In this document: in pieces, positions 8,823-17,634 of the stretch
Numbering within the stretch: position 1 is the first letter of the stretch
How the letters are laid out: every line of letters begins with the position of its first letter
NCBI RefSeq assembly: GCF_016595465.1
Contig: NZ_JAENIK010000001.1
Span: 186,001 to 250,000 of the forward strand
Source of the DNA: Luteolibacter yonseiensis
Lineage (GTDB): Bacteria; Verrucomicrobiota; Verrucomicrobiia; Verrucomicrobiales; Akkermansiaceae
Length of the DNA: 64,000 nucleotides
Reading direction: 5' to 3'
The notes under the pieces: generated by a model
Database searches by the model: none
What the model was told of the DNA's origin: nothing
Seen by the model: only the letters and a program-made list of their open reading frames with translations
Made by a program: the position numbers and the translations under genes

Positions 8823-8990
8823 GGTGACGGGTAAAAGGAATCGCCGGGAAAGACCTGTTTCGCAATGGATTCCTTCAAAAAATCATGGGAATCCCGTATT
8901 AATTTTTAGAATCCGGAGCATTGGGGCTTGCTGACAGGGGGCCGGGCGAATTGGATCACCCCGGAACGAGAACGCCGTTCGAAACCCCCT

Positions 8991-9983
8991 ATGAGCCTTC
9001 GCCAGCAGCTATCAGACATCCTTCCCACACTTCTTCCGGGCAACCCTGCGGATTCCATCAAGGGGACGGAACTGATTCGTTTGACGCGGTTGCAACTGAC
9101 GGGGAATTACTCGGACGCATCACTGCGTTATCATTTTTCCATCATGTCGTGCGATCCGGCCTCGCCCATCGCCAAGGTGGAGAAGGGCCAGGGCTACTAC
9201 CGGCGCAGCGCTCCGCTGCCCGCGCTTTCCGGCGCGCAGGAACTGCTCGCCCTCACCCAGGGACGGCTCGAGGATCTCACCACCGCCGACCAGGATGTGG
9301 TGGATGAAACCATGCTGCGGATCCGGAAGTTCCGTGCGGTGGTGACCCGCTATTTTGAAATCAACGGACGTTTCCCGTTCGCATTCCGCCAGGCTTTCGC
9401 CAAGGACTCGCCGATCAGCAATCTGTGGAAATACCCGGAACTGGTGCTGGTGGATTGGGAAACCGGCGGTTCGCCGGACGAGGAGATGTCGCTGGACGAG
9501 ACGATGCTCGCTTTCAAGCAGAGGCTCGGGATCGCGCCATTCCGCCTCCACGCCGCACGGCTGCGGATCCAGCCGTCCCTGCAGACCTACCGTGAGGATT
9601 TTTTCCAAACCCTCGCCGTCTCGATGTGGGCGCAGGGCGGGGAACTCGTCTATGCCGCGCCCATCGAGGACGAGGCGCTCGCCGACGGCCTGCGGAAAAT
9701 GAGCGCGAACTTCGGTGTGGGCGTCACCTCCTTCGGCCTGACGGCGGACGCCCTCGACGAACTGCCGCGCCCGGCGAACATCCTCAACGCGCATCCGCGT
9801 GAAACGGAAGCCATCATGGCCAAGCTCGACATCAACCGCATTTCCGGCGCCGTCTCCCGTCCCCATCTGGACTGGACCGCGCTCAGCTCGATGCGGAACG
9901 AATCGGAAGAGGCGGAGAAACTCGTGGGGTGGCTGACGCGCTGCATCGACGGACGGCGGGCCGAGGCCTTCAAGGATGAATGA
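8991..9983 (+). CDS. Protein with N-terminal helix-turn-helix and an unrecognised C-terminal domain
   Basis: From ATG 8991 (in-frame upstream codons look non-coding) the protein has 330 residues. The first 75 residues (ELIRLTRLQLTGNYSDASLR, then YHFSIMSCDP and a wing-like KVEKGQGYYRR) look like a winged-helix domain. After a helical linker, residues about 180-265 contain PFRLHAARLRIQPSLQTYR, DFFQTLAVSMWAQGGELVYA and ANFGVGVTSFGLTADAL. That strand-helix pattern resembles, weakly, the C-terminal part of COG2958-type HTH proteins. No signal peptide is seen. It lies 10 bp upstream of the PanE-like gene and may be co-transcribed with it. I do not assign a function. Confidence 0.6.
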   Translation: MSLRQQLSDILPTLLPGNPADSIKGTELIRLTRLQLTGNYSDASLRYHFSIMSCDPASPIAKVEKGQGYYRRSAPLPALSGAQELLALTQGRLEDLTTADQDVVDETMLRIRKFRAVVTRYFEINGRFPFAFRQAFAKDSPISNLWKYPELVLVDWETGGSPDEEMSLDETMLAFKQRLGIAPFRLHAARLRIQPSLQTYREDFFQTLAVSMWAQGGELVYAAPIEDEALADGLRKMSANFGVGVTSFGLTADALDELPRPANILNAHPRETEAIMAKLDINRISGAVSRPHLDWTALSSMRNESEEAEKLVGWLTRCIDGRRAEAFKDE

Positions 9984-9992
9984 CCCGGTGGC

Positions 9993-10922
9993 ATGAGCTG
10001 GACATTTGAAAGCGTCGCGATTGTCGGGTCGGGAGCCATCGGACTTTATTACGGAGGCCGGCTCGCGCAGGCGGGTGAGGACGTGCGTTTCCTCATGCGC
10101 TCGGATTACGAGGCGGTTTCAGAAAAAGGCCTCACGATCGGGAGCGTGCATGGGGACTTCCGCCTTCCTCAGGTGCGGGCCTGCCGCACGCCGCAGGAAA
10201 TCGGGCCGGTGGACCTGGTCATCGTGGCCTGGAAGGCGACGGCGAACCATCAGCTTGCGGAAATCCTGCCACCGCTGCTGCACGCGGGCACCCAGGTGCT
10301 GACCTTGCAGAACGGACTGGGAAACTGCGAGGCGCTGGCGGAAATCGTCGGGGCGGAGCGGGTGCTGGGAGCCCTTTGTTTCGTCTGCATCAACCGGCTT
10401 TCCCCGGGACTCGTCAGCCACACGGCGGGCGGACGGATCACCGTCGGCGAGATGAAGCCGGACGATGCGGGGCGGGCGGCGGAAATCGAAAAACGCTTCA
10501 AGGCCGCGGGGATCCAGGCCTTCGCCGTGGAGAATCTGGAAAAATCCCAGTGGGAGAAACTCGTTTGGAACATCCCCTTCAACGGACTTTCCGTGGCGGA
10601 GGGTGGGGTGACCACGGATGTCCTGCTGGACTCTCCCGAAACGGAAGGTGAGATGCGCGCCCTGATGACGGAGGTCATCACCGCCGCAAACGCCCAAGGG
10701 CTGGGATTGGGCCGGGAACTCATCGATTTCAATATCGACCGCACCCGGCCGATGGGACCTTACCGGACCTCCAGCATGATCGACTTCGTCGAAGGCCGCG
10801 AGGTCGAGGTCGCTCCGATCTGGGAGGAACCGCTGCGCCGCGCCACCGCCGCCGGAGTGGAGATGCCTCGCCTGACGGAACTGCTGGGCAGGATACGCGG
10901 GCGGCTGGCTGAAACGACTTGA
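9993..10922 (+). CDS. 2-dehydropantoate 2-reductase family protein
   Basis: The 309-residue protein begins with an NADPH-binding Rossmann motif, VAIVGSGAIGLYYGGRLA (residues 8-25). It continues with the family features DLVIVAWKATANHQ, LTLQNGLGNCEAL near residue 105 and the lysine-containing KSQWEKLVWNIPFNGLS near residue 185. The C-terminal helical domain includes RPMGPYRTSSMIDFVEGREVEV near residue 255. These are hallmarks of ketopantoate reductase (PanE), which makes pantoate for coenzyme A synthesis in the cytoplasm. Bacteria often carry several paralogues, so the substrate here may differ, and no other pantothenate gene is nearby. Confidence 0.85.
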   Translation: MSWTFESVAIVGSGAIGLYYGGRLAQAGEDVRFLMRSDYEAVSEKGLTIGSVHGDFRLPQVRACRTPQEIGPVDLVIVAWKATANHQLAEILPPLLHAGTQVLTLQNGLGNCEALAEIVGAERVLGALCFVCINRLSPGLVSHTAGGRITVGEMKPDDAGRAAEIEKRFKAAGIQAFAVENLEKSQWEKLVWNIPFNGLSVAEGGVTTDVLLDSPETEGEMRALMTEVITAANAQGLGLGRELIDFNIDRTRPMGPYRTSSMIDFVEGREVEVAPIWEEPLRRATAAGVEMPRLTELLGRIRGRLAETT

Positions 10923-10942
10923 ACGTAGAAATCTCCGCTCTG

Positions 10943-11380
10943 ATGCTGCTCTACTTGGATTGTTGTTGTCTAAATCGTCCTTACGACGATCTCTCCCAGA
11001 TGAGGGTGAGACTGGAAGCGGAGGCGGTGGAGTGGATTTTGGAAGAGTCGCGATCCGGTAGGTTCGAAATCGTGACGAGCGATTATCTGATTTTTGAGCT
11101 AGGCCGGAATCCGGACCTCGTCAAACGGCATCATACTTTGGAAATGACCCGTTATTCATCCCTTCATGTTCCGGCATCACAGTCTTTGTCTGACAGGGCT
11201 TTGAAAATTCAGAGTTTGGGAATGACTCCACTGGATGCCCTCCACATCGCGGTCGCCGAAGAGGTAAGATGTGATTTTTTGGTGACCACGGACGATCGAT
11301 TGCTCAAAAAATCAGCAAGACAACAGGATTATCTGATGGTAAAACTGCTCAACCCGGTCGATCTCGTCGCATTTCCATGA
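10943..11380 (+). CDS. PIN-domain ribonuclease (VapC-like toxin)
   Basis: I place the start at ATG 10943 (MLLYLDCCCLNRP, 145 residues), because the PIN fold begins there. An upstream TTG at 10919 would add 8 residues and overlap the reductase gene by 4 bp. The acidic residues of the PIN active site are visible: D6 in YLD, E in SDYLIFELGRN, D in GMTPLDALH and D in FLVTTDDRLL. PIN toxins of TA systems cleave RNA with Mg2+. The stop codon overlaps the ATG of a small downstream gene (ATGA, 11377-11380), which is the likely antitoxin. Base composition is lower in GC than the flanking genes, consistent with a mobile TA module. Confidence 0.8.
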   Translation: MLLYLDCCCLNRPYDDLSQMRVRLEAEAVEWILEESRSGRFEIVTSDYLIFELGRNPDLVKRHHTLEMTRYSSLHVPASQSLSDRALKIQSLGMTPLDALHIAVAEEVRCDFLVTTDDRLLKKSARQQDYLMVKLLNPVDLVAFP

Positions 11381-11637
11381 CACACGTTGCCGAACTGAAT
11401 AAAAAAGCGAAGGCCATTCTCTTTCGTGAATTGGGCCCGGTAGACTACGCCCGTTTTTTTCAGCAATTCGAGGACGGAGTGGGCAACTACACAACAGATA
11501 GAAGTCAATGGCTTGCGGAGGAGACCGTTCAGGGTTTGCACGAAGAAGTGAAAAGCCTTCTAAAGAGTGGGGAATTGATGAGGCCGACTGGAGCAAGGTT
11601 GTATGATCCCGCTTCGACAGACGGGCCTCGAACCTGA
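11377..11637 (+). CDS. Small protein coupled to the PIN toxin, probable antitoxin
   Basis: The 86-residue protein (MTHVAELNKKAKAILFRELG..) has a conserved-looking core, ELGPVDYARFFQQFEDGVGNYT, followed by an acidic helix. I recall similar short proteins (RELGPVD..RFL..F..G.GDYT) beside PIN-domain genes in cyanobacteria and other bacteria. No HTH, ribbon-helix-helix or AbrB-like DNA-binding N-terminus is obvious, so autoregulation by this protein alone is uncertain. It overlaps the toxin stop codon by 4 bp. The toxin-first gene order is the reverse of most VapBC operons. Antitoxin function is an inference from position and recalled pairing. Confidence 0.65.
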   Translation: MTHVAELNKKAKAILFRELGPVDYARFFQQFEDGVGNYTTDRSQWLAEETVQGLHEEVKSLLKSGELMRPTGARLYDPASTDGPRT

Positions 11638-11838
11638 CCTCCGTTGCCGGACATATTATCATTGGGCGATACCCGGTTCGTGCGGCCGTGCGCATGACTG
11701 AGCAACTGACAGGAGGCGGTCATCGCCACAAACCCGCTTGTGGATGCCCGAATCTCGGCGATAATCGGCTGGAACTCCCGGCCCCGATTTGGGAGGTTCT
11801 GTCATTCGTTGCAGATCCGGTGCGCCGGTTGATTCCTC

Positions 11839-14490
11839 ATGCCTCCTCCATCCAGTCCGCCCCACTCGAAAGTTGTCATTCCGGAAGCCCTCAGGCTTCA
11901 GTTGGACGACTTCCGGCGTCATCTGTGGCGGGCGAAAATCATGGAAGCGGTGGCGGCGGGTTTCATCGGCCTGCTGGTTTCGTTCCTCCTGGTTTATGTG
12001 CTGGACCGCTTTTGGCAGACGCCGGGCTGGGCGCGGCTGGGGATCCTGCTCGCGGGTATCTCGTTGTTCACCGTTTTCGCGCCCTACTGGCTGCACCGCT
12101 GGGTTTGGAAACAGCGGCGGGAGGCGCAACTGGCGAGACTCATTGCCAAACGATACCCCGGACTGGGAGACCGGTTGCTGGGCGTCATCGAGCTGCAGAA
12201 TCAGGAAGGGAACGCGGACACCTTCTCGCCCCGGCTGCGCGAGGCGGCGATGGAGGCCGTGGCGGCGGAAACGGGGCGGCGTAAATTGGAGGAGGCGCTT
12301 CCGGGCCGGTTCCACCGCCGCTGGACCCTGGTCGCGCTGGCGCTGGCCGGGTTGTCCTCCGCCGCCTTCGTCCTGACCCCGCGCGCCGGCTACAACGCCA
12401 TGCAGCGATGGATCATGCCATTGTCCGACACCCAGCGCTACACCTTCGCCCGTCTGGAGAATCCGCCGGTCTACCAGGCGGTGCCGTTCGGCGAGGCGTT
12501 CGAGGTCAGGTTGAAGCTTTCCAAGGATTCGGAACAGCGGCCGGCCGAGGCATCCGGGCGATACGGCCTCCAGGCCGAGGTCGCAGCGGCCCTCAAGGGA
12601 GACACCTATCGCTTCACATTTCCCGGACAGCAGGATCCGGGAACCATCGTTTTCCGCATCGGTGACCTTCAGCACAGCCTGCGCGTCGATCCGGTCCAGC
12701 GGCCGGGCGTCGAGCATGCGACGGCCACGGTCACTCCGCCCGCCTATTTGAAAATCCCGGAGAAAACCGTGGATCTCAAGAGCGGTGGCATCCCGGCGGT
12801 GGAAGGCAGCAAGATCCGCATCGACCTGACCAGCAACCGTCCGCTCGCGGGGGGCGGCTTCGGTCCGACAAGGACGCAGGTCATCGAGACGCCGCAGGAG
12901 GGGGTGCCGGGGCATGTGCCGGCCGAGGGGCAGCTCGCGATTTCAGGGCTGGTGGCGAGCACTCCGGTGCTGGATGTGGGAGCCGTACCGTTTGAAATTC
13001 CCTTTACCTGGAAGGACCAGCTGGGGCTCGTGGGGGAGACCGGATTCAAGGTGCGGGTGGACGCGCTCAAGGACGCCGCTCCAAGCTGCTACCTGCAGGG
13101 CATCGACCGGCAGAAGGTGATGCTGCCGGAGGAGACGGTGGATTTCGAAGTGCTGGCGGAGGATGATTTCGGCGTCCGGTTGGCCGGCATCGAGTGGTCC
13201 GGCCAGTTGAGCCGCCCGACGGACGAGCCGCCGGCCAAGGGGGAGATCAAGCTTACGGACGGAGGCCCCGAGCGGAACCGTGTCAGCACCGCCGCCTCGT
13301 TTTCCCCCGCCGCCTTCGGCATCACGCCGCAGAAGATCACGCTGCGGGGTTTCAGCGCGGATTATTTTCCGGAGCGCGGCCGCGCGTACTCGGAACCGGT
13401 CGTCATCTACGTGCTCACCCGTGACGAACACGCGCAGATGCTGAAGACCAAGTTCGACCGCGTCCTCACGGAGTTCGAAGACCTCGCCCGCCGCGAACAG
13501 GATCTGCTCGACGAGAACCAGCGGCTCGAACGCCTGGATGGCGGGGAACTCCAGCAGGAGGAGAACGCCAAGCGGCTCGAGGCCCAGGAAGCCGCCGAGG
13601 CGGAGAGCAACCGGCGCATGCAGGAACTCACCGAGCGCATGGAGAGCCTCATGAAGGACGCCGCGAGGAATGGCGACATCGCGAAGGAAACACTCAGGAA
13701 AATGGCCGAGTCGCTCAAGCCCATGCAGGAGCTTTCCCAGCAGGATCTCCCCAAGGTCCAGGAAAATCTCGGCGACTCCCGGGAGCCGTCGAACACTCCG
13801 GAAAAATCCCAACAGGATGTGGCGAAGGCCGTCGAGGAGCAGAAGAAGGCAGTGGAGAAAATGCGCGAGGCCATCGCCCGGGCGAACGACGCGAACCGCC
13901 AGTTCGAAGCCGGGACTTTCGCGAACCGCCTGAAGAAGGCCGCGAGCGAGGAAAACGGCATCGTCACCACGCTCGTCGGCATCTTCGAGCGGATCCTCGG
14001 GAAGAAACATTCGGTCCTCGATCCTTCCGACCAGCGGCGGCTCGGTGAGGTGGGCGGCCAGCAGGCGAACACCGCTTCGGACATCCGCTGGCTGCAGGAG
14101 GATCTCGGCAACTATTTCACCCGTACCAAGGCCGAGGCGTTCAAGCAGATCCTTGATGAAATGCGGGAATCCGAGATCGACAACGGGCTCGCGAAGGTCC
14201 GCAACCTTCTCGCCGCGAACCAATCCTACCTCGCCACCGAGAGTGCGAAGGACTGGGCGGACAAACTCAGCGGCTGGGCGAAGAAGCTTGAGGACGAGAA
14301 AAACAAGGACGGCTCCGGTGGCGGTGCGGGTGAGGGAGGCCAGCCGGATCCCGAGGATGAGGACTTTGAATTCATGCTGCGCGTGATGAAACTCATCCAG
14401 CAGGAGCAGGACATCCGCGCCCAGACCCGTGCCCTTGAACAACTCCGCCGCAGCGGCGGAGAAGAATCCACCGATCCCGAAACACCATGA
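11839..14490 (+). CDS. Large membrane-anchored coiled-coil protein (DUF4175-like)
   Basis: The 883-residue protein has two N-terminal transmembrane segments (about 36-56 and 64-84) and a third near 157-177. These are followed by a long extracytoplasmic part with beta-rich segments (about 200-530, including RFTFPG and TVTPPAYLKIPEKTVDLKSG). A charged coiled coil follows (about 540-720, with RLEAQEAAEAESNRRMQELTE). The C-terminus is glycine- and acid-rich. The layout resembles DUF4175-type proteins that follow MoxR/BatA-like genes in Verrucomicrobiota and Planctomycetota, but no MoxR is visible here. It heads a run of six overlapping genes and probably organises an envelope complex with their products. 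Function is unknown. Confidence 0.7.
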   Translation: MPPPSSPPHSKVVIPEALRLQLDDFRRHLWRAKIMEAVAAGFIGLLVSFLLVYVLDRFWQTPGWARLGILLAGISLFTVFAPYWLHRWVWKQRREAQLARLIAKRYPGLGDRLLGVIELQNQEGNADTFSPRLREAAMEAVAAETGRRKLEEALPGRFHRRWTLVALALAGLSSAAFVLTPRAGYNAMQRWIMPLSDTQRYTFARLENPPVYQAVPFGEAFEVRLKLSKDSEQRPAEASGRYGLQAEVAAALKGDTYRFTFPGQQDPGTIVFRIGDLQHSLRVDPVQRPGVEHATATVTPPAYLKIPEKTVDLKSGGIPAVEGSKIRIDLTSNRPLAGGGFGPTRTQVIETPQEGVPGHVPAEGQLAISGLVASTPVLDVGAVPFEIPFTWKDQLGLVGETGFKVRVDALKDAAPSCYLQGIDRQKVMLPEETVDFEVLAEDDFGVRLAGIEWSGQLSRPTDEPPAKGEIKLTDGGPERNRVSTAASFSPAAFGITPQKITLRGFSADYFPERGRAYSEPVVIYVLTRDEHAQMLKTKFDRVLTEFEDLARREQDLLDENQRLERLDGGELQQEENAKRLEAQEAAEAESNRRMQELTERMESLMKDAARNGDIAKETLRKMAESLKPMQELSQQDLPKVQENLGDSREPSNTPEKSQQDVAKAVEEQKKAVEKMREAIARANDANRQFEAGTFANRLKKAASEENGIVTTLVGIFERILGKKHSVLDPSDQRRLGEVGGQQANTASDIRWLQEDLGNYFTRTKAEAFKQILDEMRESEIDNGLAKVRNLLAANQSYLATESAKDWADKLSGWAKKLEDEKNKDGSGGGAGEGGQPDPEDEDFEFMLRVMKLIQQEQDIRAQTRALEQLRRSGGEESTDPETP

Positions 14491-15101
14491 AACACCACCT
14501 CGCCGCAGCCGGTTTCTTCCTGCTCATGCCCTGCCTCGCCATGGCCGGGGAGGAGGTTGTCGAGAAACACCGCGAGGGCTCCAACAAGGTGGCCGACAAG
14601 CAGGACGAACTCGCCGCGGATGTCCAGCAACTGGTCATCGAGCAGACCGTCCCGCAGGTCATCGAAATGCTCAACGAGGTGGAGAAGATCATGGACGAGG
14701 CCACCGACCAGCTCGCCGAAGCCGACACCGGTGGCAATACCATCGCCGCCCAGACGGAGATCATCGAAAAGATCCATGCCGCGGCGAAGGAGAAGCAGAA
14801 ACAGCAGGGCGGCGGCCAATCCAGCGAAGCCATGATGGACATGATGGAGCGCATGATGGGCAAGAAGCCGGATGGCGAGAAGAAGGCGAACGGCAAGAAC
14901 GGCGAGGCCAGCGACGAAGGGAGCTACGGCCTCACCGGCGAATCCGATTCCGCGAACGATAACGATGCGGGCATCACCGGCGGGAAAACCGAAACACGGC
15001 GTGTTCCCAAAGCCGGCGGCGGCGCGGGCGCTGCCCTGCCTGAGGAGTTCCGCAAGGCCATGGACGCCTACAACCGTGGCGTGGAAAGGAAAGTGAAGTG
15101 A
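14487..15101 (+). CDS. Secreted charged protein of the DUF4175-like operon
   Basis: The 204-residue product starts with a signal peptide (MKHHLAAAGFFLLMPCLAMA, cut before GEEVVEKH). It continues with helical, strongly charged sequence (DVQQLVIEQTVPQVIEMLNEVEKIM near residues 48-72) and low-complexity methionine- and lysine-rich stretches. It overlaps the upstream gene by 4 bp (ATGA at 14487) and the downstream GTG start by 4 bp. The helical pattern suggests that it binds the coiled coil of the upstream protein in the periplasm, but that is a guess. I recognise no family. Confidence 0.65.
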   Translation: MKHHLAAAGFFLLMPCLAMAGEEVVEKHREGSNKVADKQDELAADVQQLVIEQTVPQVIEMLNEVEKIMDEATDQLAEADTGGNTIAAQTEIIEKIHAAAKEKQKQQGGGQSSEAMMDMMERMMGKKPDGEKKANGKNGEASDEGSYGLTGESDSANDNDAGITGGKTETRRVPKAGGGAGAALPEEFRKAMDAYNRGVERKVK

Positions 15102-16126
15102 CCATGGTGGGCGCGCGTCATCCGTTGATGGTGAAAACGTCCGTCAGGCTGCTGGCTTCCCTGGTGCTCCTGGCATCCTTTCCGGCCGCGACGGCGCAGG
15201 AGGTGCCGGGCCGTCCGGAAGAAACCATTCCCGCCCAGGTGGAGCTGATGTACGAGCGCGGCCTGCAATACCTCGCGAAGAGCCAGAACGAAAAAGGCTC
15301 CTGGAACGACCCCGTGGGTGGGGAGCCCGGCGTCGTGGGCCTCTGTGTGGCTGCGTTCCTCGCCCACGGCGAGGATGCCAACAACGGGCGCTATGCGAAG
15401 AACATCCGCCTCGGCATCGACTACATCCTTTCCCAGCAGAACGACAAGAACGGCTACATCGGTTCCAGCATGTACAACCACGGCTTCGCCACCAAGGCGC
15501 TGGCCGAGTGCTACGGCGTGCTGGACAATCCGAAGATCGCCCCGGCGCTGAAGAAGGCGGTGGACCTCATCATCAGCGCGCAAAAACGCAACCGGTTCAA
15601 CGCCTGGCGCTACACTCCGGACAGCCACGATGCGGACACCACGGTCACGGGTTGCCAGATGGTCACGCTGTTCGCCGCGAGAAACGCGGGCATCGGCGTG
15701 CCGGACGAGGTGATCAAGAAGGGGCTCGCCTATCTGGCCACCTGCCGAGGCAAGGATGGCGACTATGGTTACACCTCTTCCTCGGGTGGCAAGCCGACCC
15801 TGACGGCGATCGGATCGCTCTGCTATTCCCTCGCGAAGGAAAAGGAGTCCAAGGGCTATCAGGCAAGCCTCGCCTACTTGAAAAAGAACATGGATTACCG
15901 GGACCGCTACTATCCGTATTATTACGAATACTACATGGCCCAGGCGCTGTTCCATGCGGACGAGGCTGCATGGCGCGAATGGAACACCCGCAACATCCGC
16001 TACATGTCCACCATCCAGTCGCAGGACGGCTCGTTCCCCGGAAACCAGGGGCCGTCGTTCAACACCGCCGGCGCGCTGCTGTCGTTCGCGCTCAACTACC
16101 GCTATCTGCCGATTTACGAAAAATGA
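15098..16126 (+). CDS. Secreted squalene-cyclase/prenyltransferase-like alpha/alpha-barrel protein
   Basis: The 342-residue protein has a hydrophobic N-terminal signal (SVRLLASLVLLASFPAATA) and repeated QW-like blocks. These include GLQYLAKSQNEKGSWND, YILSQQNDKNGYIG, KKGLAYLATCRGKDGDYGYT and YMSTIQSQDGSFPG. The repeats form the alpha/alpha barrel of terpene cyclases and of many secreted verrucomicrobial and planctomycetal proteins that have no known cyclase activity. The cyclase DXDD acid motif is not evident; the nearest is SHDADTTVTG. The GTG start overlaps the previous stop codon, and ATG 15104 is a possible alternative. It probably acts as a binding or structural protein in the periplasm, together with its operon partners. 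Confidence 0.75.
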   Translation: MTMVGARHPLMVKTSVRLLASLVLLASFPAATAQEVPGRPEETIPAQVELMYERGLQYLAKSQNEKGSWNDPVGGEPGVVGLCVAAFLAHGEDANNGRYAKNIRLGIDYILSQQNDKNGYIGSSMYNHGFATKALAECYGVLDNPKIAPALKKAVDLIISAQKRNRFNAWRYTPDSHDADTTVTGCQMVTLFAARNAGIGVPDEVIKKGLAYLATCRGKDGDYGYTSSSGGKPTLTAIGSLCYSLAKEKESKGYQASLAYLKKNMDYRDRYYPYYYEYYMAQALFHADEAAWREWNTRNIRYMSTIQSQDGSFPGNQGPSFNTAGALLSFALNYRYLPIYEK

Positions 16127-17634
16127 TCCGCCTCCTCGCCATATCATGGATGACCGGCCTGCTGGTCCTGCATGCCGCCGAACCGCACGACCTGCTGCGA
16201 TTCGGGAACGGCGACCAGCTCCATGGGAAATTCATGGGCATCAAGGAGGGACCGCAGGTCGTCTGGCAGCGCGGGGATGTCACCGCCCCGGTGGAGTTCA
16301 AGACGGACCAGCTCCGCCACATCGTGCTCAATGGCGGCCGCCCGAAGCGCGGGCTCGCCGCCCTGTCCCACGTCGCCCTGGTGAACGGGGACCGCATTCC
16401 TGGAACGGTGGCCTCGATGGATGAGAAGGGGATCACGCTTGAGACCACCTACGCCGGTTCCCTGAGGATCCCGCGTGAGCAGGTGGCCATGCTCGCGCCG
16501 GCTCCGCTCGGCGGGCGGCTCCACTACCACGGTCCCTTCATCGAGGATGAGTGGAAAATGGCGGACGCGTCATCCCCGGAAGGCATTCCCGCCTCCAGGG
16601 ATGAAAAGGACCAAGGTGGGGAGAATTCCGGGCGCTGGCAGTTTTCCGGGTCCGCGTGGTACTGGCCGGGCAAGCTGTCCGGCACCGCTTTGCTGAAGGA
16701 GAACACCATGCCGGACCGGGCGATCCTGCGCTTCGACGTCGCATGGAGGAACCGGCTCTCGCTCGCGATCGGATTTCATGCGGATTTCAAGAAGCCGGAG
16801 AAGAAACCCGCGGACGGGAATGAACCGGAGGCCCAGCCCCGCAGGCAGAACGGATTCTCCCCCGGCGATTCCAGCGTTTTTCCCACGTTGTTCGGCAATG
16901 CCTACGTGCTGCAGATCTTCTCCACCCACATGATGTTGTTCCGCGTTTCGGCGGACGGCACCGCCCGCGTCCCGGTCGAGCGGATCCCGAACAACGGCGC
17001 TTCCATCCGCCTTGGGGAATCCGGCACGGCGACGGTTGAGATCCGCTGCAGCCGGATTTCCGGGGAGATCGCCGTTTTCATCAATGGAGACTCCGCGGCC
17101 CGGTGGAGCGAGCAGGATGGAACTCCGCCGGATGCCGCGCGCTACTCGGGGAAGGGGAATGGTTTCGGATTCGTCGTGCAGACGGAGGAATCCCCCGTGC
17201 GGATCTCGGATATCATGACGGCGGAGTGGAACGGCATGCCGGACGCCGCCCGCAGCATGCAAACCGACGAGCAGGACATCGTGCTGCTGGCAAACGGCAC
17301 GGATCGTTTCTCCGGGAAAGTCGGTGGTTTCAGCGACGGCAGGATCTTGATGGAGAACAAATACGGGCGTTTCCAGTTCGAACTGGATGACATCGCGGAG
17401 ATCCGCTTCGCACGGAACAAGCTCGCCACGGAGAGCGAGCCCGCCGCAGGCTCCGTCATGGTCCGCATGGGGCCGCTCGGCCGGATTTCCGGCAAGCCCG
17501 TGTCCGGAAACGCGGACGGCATCCGCCTGCTGAATCCCATCTGCGGGGAAATGAACTTCAATCTGGAATCCGCGGTCATGCTCGATTTCCAAAACACCAA
17601 CAACATCATCGACGACTGGGATGCCGAGTTTTGA
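16123..17634 (+). CDS. Secreted NGD-repeat / ConA-like protein, paralogue 1
   Basis: The start is ATG 16123 (ATGA overlap with the previous stop), giving 503 residues with a signal peptide (MIRLLAISWMTGLLVLHAA). It contains two N-terminal beta repeats (LRFGNGDQLHGKFMG and ALVNGDRIPGTVASMDEKG). A lectin/LamG-like beta-sandwich follows (about 130-365, AWYWPGKLSGTALLKENTM). Two more repeats come at the end (LANGTDRFSGKV and PLGRISGKPVSGNADG). The NGD..G repeats look like small SH3- or Sm-like beta barrels. Two further genes with the same layout follow directly, so this is a tandem paralogue family of envelope or secreted proteins. No enzymatic motif was seen. Confidence 0.7.
   Translation: MIRLLAISWMTGLLVLHAAEPHDLLRFGNGDQLHGKFMGIKEGPQVVWQRGDVTAPVEFKTDQLRHIVLNGGRPKRGLAALSHVALVNGDRIPGTVASMDEKGITLETTYAGSLRIPREQVAMLAPAPLGGRLHYHGPFIEDEWKMADASSPEGIPASRDEKDQGGENSGRWQFSGSAWYWPGKLSGTALLKENTMPDRAILRFDVAWRNRLSLAIGFHADFKKPEKKPADGNEPEAQPRRQNGFSPGDSSVFPTLFGNAYVLQIFSTHMMLFRVSADGTARVPVERIPNNGASIRLGESGTATVEIRCSRISGEIAVFINGDSAARWSEQDGTPPDAARYSGKGNGFGFVVQTEESPVRISDIMTAEWNGMPDAARSMQTDEQDIVLLANGTDRFSGKVGGFSDGRILMENKYGRFQFELDDIAEIRFARNKLATESEPAAGSVMVRMGPLGRISGKPVSGNADGIRLLNPICGEMNFNLESAVMLDFQNTNNIIDDWDAEF

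Noticed and set aside
11570-11640. tRNA-like stretch with a GGTTCGA-like T-arm on the minus strand
   Set aside because: It falls inside the small antitoxin-like gene and no acceptor stem or anticodon arm can be formed.
12943-14442. 499-residue minus-strand ORF opposite the coiled-coil protein
   Set aside because: Leucine/glutamate-rich reading of a repetitive coiled-coil coding strand; no start site or family motif.
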